Of a stretch of DNA of 27,393 nt, positions 23,930-27,393 are shown one piece after another. This stretch comes from JAAEQG01 sp043803085 (GTDB lineage: Bacteria; Planctomycetota; Phycisphaerae; UBA1845). Made by a program: the position numbers and the translations under genes. The stretch lies in the NCBI GenBank assembly GCA_043803085.1, contig JAZDKM010000044.1:1-27393 (forward strand), given 5' to 3'. The notes under the pieces were generated by a model. The model made no database searches. It was not told where the DNA came from and saw only the letters and a list, made by a program, of their open reading frames with translations. The first letter of the stretch is position 1; each line of letters begins with the position of its first letter.

Positions 23930-24005
23930 CCGCTTTCCCAGCCGGTCAGATGACGTTCGGGCGCCTCGGCAACACAAGTTTGTATGTTTGGGCCGGCGGA
24001 CGCTT

Positions 24006-24034
24006 TTGCGACCCCCTCACCGCGGCGATACAAT
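24006..24034 (+). promoter_or_regulatory. Promoter for the adaptor gene
   Basis: TTGCGA (24006-24011) and TACAAT (24029-24034) are spaced by 17 bases. The start of transcription would be near 24041, about 44 bases before the ATG. The adaptor and ATPase genes therefore seem able to be expressed without read-through from the TolC-like gene. Confidence 0.55.
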
Positions 24035-24084
24035 ATGGTGGTCGATGGGGGACATGGAGGGAGAGCAGACTGGGGGCGAAGTCC

Positions 24085-25992
24085 ATGACCACGACCACGC
24101 CGAGTTCGCCGATGGTGGAAGCCCCGCTCCCCTCCGAGTTCGAGGCGGCTGCGCCGGCGTTCCAAGACTTTCCGCAGACCGGCCGCCGCAGGTGGTGGAT
24201 CGGGCTGGTGCTCATCGGGGCGCTGGCCGGCGGCAGCGCCGGGTTTTATTACCTCCGTCCGCGCGTGGGCAAGCTCGAGGCCGACCTGTTCACCGTCACC
24301 CGCCGCGATTTCACCGTGGCCCTCCACGAGAAGGGCGAGCTCAAGGCCGCCAAATCCATCGACATCAAATGCGAAGTGGAAGGGCGATCCACCATCATCT
24401 GGCTGGTTCCCGAGGGCACCGAGGCGGCCGAAGGCGACCTGCTGGTCAAGTTGGCCAGTGAGGAGATCGACGATCGCGTGCGCAGCGAGGAGATCAAGGA
24501 AGCCAACGCGAAAGCCGCCGCCGAATCCGCGGCCAAGGAGTATGAGATCACCCTCGATGAGCAGGCCAGCCAGATCCGCAAGGCGGAACTGACCCTGCAG
24601 AACGCCGAAATCGAGCTCAAGAAATACGTCGAGGGCGATTGGGTGCAGCAGAAGACCGACGCCGATCTGGCCGTCAAAAGGGCGGCGGAGGACTATCGGC
24701 AGAAGGCGGCCAAACTCCAGGACTCGAAAGACCTGTACGAACAGTACCTGTTCAGCTTGGCCCCGGGGAGGGGCGGTGAACTGGCCGAGGGGTCCCTGGC
24801 CCCGGCCCTGAAACAAGCGTTCGCCGACCACGGCCTCGTGCTTTCGCCCGAGGTCACGGCGGCGCCGGATGAGAACCAGGCCGATAAGTGGCTGATCCTC
24901 GACACCGACCGCCGGTACAACGCCCGCGTGGAAAACGGAGAACTCCGCGTCTACTACGAACGGAACTTCATCACCAAGCTGGACCTGGAGCGCGACGAGT
25001 TCGCCCTTCTGGAAGCCGAAATGGAGTTGGAGAAGGTGAAGCTCCGCAAGGAAATCCTCTACAAGTATTCCAATCCCAAGGACCTGCAGCAGAAGACCTC
25101 CGACATGGAGGAGGCCCAGAAGCAACTCGAACGCACGCGGAAAAGCGCCGAAGCCAAAATCGCCCAGGCCTTGGCCACCAGAGACGCCCGGGCGGCGGAA
25201 TACGCCTTCACCCAGCAGCAGCTTGAGAAGTTCCGGCGGCAACAGGCCAAGACGGAAATCCGGGCCCCGGCGGCGGGCTTGGTGGTCTACGATACCGGTG
25301 AGGGACGTTGGAACCGCCGAGAGATCTCCGAAGGCGCCGAGGTCTATGAGCGGCAGACCATCGCCAAGCTGCCCGACACCGCGGTGATGCAGGCCATCGT
25401 CCGCGTTCACGAGGGCAGGGCCAACAAGGTCCAGATGGGCCAGAAGGTCCGCGTGGAGGTGGAAGGCCTGCCCGGCGTGATCCTCGAGGGCAAGGTTACC
25501 AAGATTGCCCCGCTGGCCGACTCCGAGAATACGTGGCTCAATCCCGAGCTCAAAGAGTATGTGACCGAGATCACCCTGACCAGCAACGGCTACACGCTCA
25601 AGCCCGGCGCGACCGCCCGGGTGGAAATCCTGGTGGACGAGGTCCACAACGCCCCGGCCGTCCCGGTACAGACCGTGGTGACCAAGCAGGGGCGGCGCTA
25701 CGTGTTCCGTGGCCGCGGGGATACGCCCGAACCGGTGCAGGTGGAGTTGGGGCGGTCCAACGAAGAGTTCGTGGAGGTCCTGAACGGTCTCGCGGAAGGC
25801 GACGTGGTCCGGCTTTCCATCAGCGAGGAGAGCATGCAGCGGATTCCCGAACTGCCTCAGGAAGAGCAGCCGGTCTCCCCACCCAACGGGGTCGCTGAGA
25901 AGCGCGAGATTCCCAAACCCGCTCCGGCTCCCGAGGCCGGCAGCGGGGGTCCGGGCTCCGGGCGCGGCCGGCGCGCCCCTGGCGGGGGCTGA
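24085..25992 (+). CDS. HlyD/MacA-type membrane fusion (periplasmic adaptor) protein
   Basis: The 635-residue adaptor would link an inner-membrane transporter to the TolC-like channel. It has a cytoplasmic N terminus (1-36), one membrane helix (WWIGLVLIGALAGGSAGFYY, about 38-57), a lipoyl-like half (VTRRDFTVALHEKGELKA), long coiled-coil segments (about 130-225 and 295-395), the second lipoyl half (KTEIRAPAAGLVVYD), a beta-barrel domain and a Pro/Gly-rich tail. About 70 residues (223-293) interrupt the coiled coil with a probably beta-rich insert (ADKWLILDTDRRYNARVENG), an unusual feature. At 635 residues it is much longer than MacA (about 370). The ATG at 24085 has a weak Shine-Dalgarno site; the open frame upstream runs through a repeat and is excluded. 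An ATPase gene follows after 190 bases. Confidence 0.88.
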   Translation: MTTTTPSSPMVEAPLPSEFEAAAPAFQDFPQTGRRRWWIGLVLIGALAGGSAGFYYLRPRVGKLEADLFTVTRRDFTVALHEKGELKAAKSIDIKCEVEGRSTIIWLVPEGTEAAEGDLLVKLASEEIDDRVRSEEIKEANAKAAAESAAKEYEITLDEQASQIRKAELTLQNAEIELKKYVEGDWVQQKTDADLAVKRAAEDYRQKAAKLQDSKDLYEQYLFSLAPGRGGELAEGSLAPALKQAFADHGLVLSPEVTAAPDENQADKWLILDTDRRYNARVENGELRVYYERNFITKLDLERDEFALLEAEMELEKVKLRKEILYKYSNPKDLQQKTSDMEEAQKQLERTRKSAEAKIAQALATRDARAAEYAFTQQQLEKFRRQQAKTEIRAPAAGLVVYDTGEGRWNRREISEGAEVYERQTIAKLPDTAVMQAIVRVHEGRANKVQMGQKVRVEVEGLPGVILEGKVTKIAPLADSENTWLNPELKEYVTEITLTSNGYTLKPGATARVEILVDEVHNAPAVPVQTVVTKQGRRYVFRGRGDTPEPVQVELGRSNEEFVEVLNGLAEGDVVRLSISEESMQRIPELPQEEQPVSPPNGVAEKREIPKPAPAPEAGSGGPGSGRGRRAPGGG

Positions 25993-26182
25993 TCACCGTA
26001 ATGCAAAGGCGCATGACCTTGTTTTCTGGGCAAGATTCCTTCTTCTCTGCGCTCTCTGCAATGCTGGCCATGAGTTTCTTCGGGGTGCACCGCCAAGCAG
26101 CTATCAGACTCCAGTTGCCTGTTTCTGCTCGTCGTGGCGTGGCGTGCCGCGCTCTCTGCGGCGTGCACAATCCGGCTTAGCG

Positions 26183-26872
26183 ATGGTTGCGCGTATCGAA
26201 CAACTCAGCAAGGTCTACGGGCAACCCGGCCAGGGCGTGCTGGTCCACGCCCTCTGCGGGATCGACCTGGCCTTTGTGCGGGGTGAGTCGGTGGCCATCT
26301 GCGGTCCGAGCGGCTCAGGTAAGAGCACGCTGCTTAACTTGCTGGGGTGCCTGGATCGGCCGACCTCCGGGCGCTATTTTCTTGGTGACCTGGATGTGTC
26401 ACGCCTCGACGACGACGCGCTCTCCGACATTCGCGGACGCCGCATCGGGTTCGTCTTCCAGAACTTCAATCTCATCCAGCAATTGACCGTGCTCGAGAAC
26501 CTGGAGATCCCGCTGTTCTATCAAGGCGTTCCCGCCGCGATGCGCCGGCAGCGGGCACGGGAGCTGGTGGAGATGGTCGGTCTGGCCGACCGCGGCCACC
26601 ACCGCCCCATGGAGCTCTCCGGCGGGCAGCAGCAACGGGTGGCCATCGCCCGGGCTTTGATCAATGATCCGCTCATCATTCTCGCCGACGAGCCGACCGG
26701 GAACCTCGACTCCGCCACCGGGGCCATGATCCTGGAAATCCTCGACCGCCTGCACCAGCAAGGCCGCACCCTCATCCTGGTGACGCACGAGCCCGACGTG
26801 GCCCGCTGGTGCGACCGGATCGTCACCTTCCGCGACGGCCGGATCGTCTCGGACGAGCACCGCAGCCCCTGA
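26183..26872 (+). CDS. MacB/LolD-type ABC transporter ATP-binding subunit
   Basis: This 229-residue ATPase is complete: Walker A GPSGSGKS (41-48), Q-loop in GFVFQNFNLI, signature LSGGQQQR, Walker B LIILADEPTGNLDS and the switch His in LVTHEPDV. LDRPTSG and LADEPTGNLDS are characteristic of the MacB/LolD/FtsE branch, which works with FtsX-fold permeases to drive mechanical export or lipoprotein release rather than to translocate substrate across the inner membrane directly. It follows the adaptor gene by 190 bases of AT-richer non-coding DNA that contains two copies of GCGCTCTCTGC. No permease gene follows; tmRNA comes next. The ATG at 26183 begins the conserved sequence; the frame is open to 26144 without coding character. 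Confidence 0.94.
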   Translation: MVARIEQLSKVYGQPGQGVLVHALCGIDLAFVRGESVAICGPSGSGKSTLLNLLGCLDRPTSGRYFLGDLDVSRLDDDALSDIRGRRIGFVFQNFNLIQQLTVLENLEIPLFYQGVPAAMRRQRARELVEMVGLADRGHHRPMELSGGQQQRVAIARALINDPLIILADEPTGNLDSATGAMILEILDRLHQQGRTLILVTHEPDVARWCDRIVTFRDGRIVSDEHRSP

Positions 26873-26999
26873 CCCGGATGATTCATGGCCCGGGCTGTGG
26901 AACCCGTGCAGGTACGGGATAAGGGGCACCCATTGTGACTGACTCCATCATGAGGGACGAAGGTGGCGGTGAAGTGGCCCGCCGGGCGGAATGGCGGGC

Positions 27000-27028
27000 T
27001 TGGCTTTCAAGGGCCCGAGTGATAGAAT
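27000..27028 (+). promoter_or_regulatory. ssrA promoter
   Basis: TTGGCT (27000-27005) and TAGAAT (27023-27028) are spaced by 17 bases. The start would be near 27035, leaving about eight bases to be trimmed (by RNase P) to give the mature tmRNA 5' end at 27043. Confidence 0.65.
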
Positions 27029-27042
27029 CTTTGTGGTCGTCC

Positions 27043-27393
27043 GGGGGCGATGGGACTTGACCGGGCGAGGGAAAGGTCGGTGGCGTGCCGAGGTAGTCAG
27101 TGGGCCTCGTAAAACAACTGACGAAACTTTTACATGGCAACTATCCGTATGCCATGGCTGCCTAGATAAGGCGGCCCGTTCCGCGGGAGACGCCCACTAT
27201 TTCGCGGAGCGCAGCCAGTGGGCTAGCCGCGGCATGATGCTCGACCGTGCCGAGGCGAAGCACTTGTCGGGCTGGCCAAGGCCGGAGCCTGTCGATCGGC
27301 GCCGGCGGCGGCGAGAAGCAAAAGATCTGACTACGCACGTAGAAGCCGCCCCGGAACCGTCGCGGGACGGGGGTTCGATTCCCCCCGCCTCCA
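27043..27393 (+). ncRNA. ssrA: tmRNA (one-piece), tag GNYPYAMAA
   Basis: tmRNA rescues stalled ribosomes and adds a degradation tag. The 5' end GGGGGCG pairs with CGCCTCC at the 3' end as a seven-base acceptor stem with a G-U at position three, as in E. coli. The T-arm (GGGGG, loop TTCGATT, CCCCC), the conserved GTGCCGAGG and GGCCTCGTAAAAC segments near the 5' end and GACTACGCACGTAG near the 3' end are all present. The tag frame reads GGC AAC TAT CCG TAT GCC ATG GCT GCC then TAG (27136-27165), giving GNYPYAMAA with a glycine resume codon and the conserved A four bases upstream of it. The window ends at the discriminator base, so whether CCA is encoded cannot be seen. It is a single piece, not permuted. 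Confidence 0.96.

Noticed and set aside
23866..24084. N-terminal extension of the adaptor protein
   Set aside because: The upstream open frame runs through a palindromic repeat and a promoter and has no coding character.
23827..25647. A 606-codon open frame antisense to the adaptor gene
   Set aside because: Composition is low-complexity (Gly/Leu/Val) and mirrors the coding strand; the adaptor motifs are on the plus strand.

Overview
The window is GC-rich bacterial DNA and most likely comes from a member of the Planctomycetota. The pointers are an N-terminal dockerin-type EF-hand pair on a large secreted hydrolase, tandem FG-GAP/ASPIC-UnbV propeller proteins, weak or absent Shine-Dalgarno signals at several genes, and many GTAG/GTGG-headed palindromic repeats between genes. 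This assignment is inference; no rRNA or other taxonomic marker except a tmRNA is present.

Layout. 1-596: the 5' end of an unidentified minus-strand gene, then repeat-filled non-coding DNA. 597-4361 (minus): a small exported protein and a 1027-aa secreted alpha/beta-hydrolase. 4693-9044 (plus): a compact run of an M3 oligoendopeptidase lipoprotein, an ExoD-family membrane protein and DNA polymerase X with a PHP nuclease domain. 9371-13942 (plus): two tandem paralogues of an exported seven-bladed FG-GAP propeller protein. 14085-18437 (plus): a Lon-family AAA protease and a UbiB/ABC1 kinase. 18466-18630 (minus): an orphan Flp pilin. 18959-20182 (plus): metK, with a recognisable promoter and terminator. 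20269-21907 (minus): a SMUG1-like uracil-DNA glycosylase and a sirtuin gene broken by an in-frame stop. 21969-26872 (plus): a TolC-like lipoprotein, an HlyD/MacA-like adaptor and a MacB/LolD-type ATPase, with no permease gene in view. 27043-27393: tmRNA (ssrA), reaching the window edge.

How parts work together. The outer-membrane factor, adaptor and ATPase form three parts of a tripartite export system. The two propeller proteins look like a recent tandem duplication, and the second has its own promoter with a dyad around the -35. Most other genes are housekeeping (SAM synthesis, DNA repair, protein quality control, quinone-related kinase).

The most unusual signal is the repeat content. At least nine palindromic elements, most built as two facing hairpins enclosed by outer inverted arms and headed by GTAG or GTGG, lie just after stop codons, and one lies inside the broken sirtuin gene. 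They resemble REP/REPIN elements mobilised by RAYT transposases. A 28-bp tandem repeat, not a multiple of three, sits at the start of the TolC-like gene.
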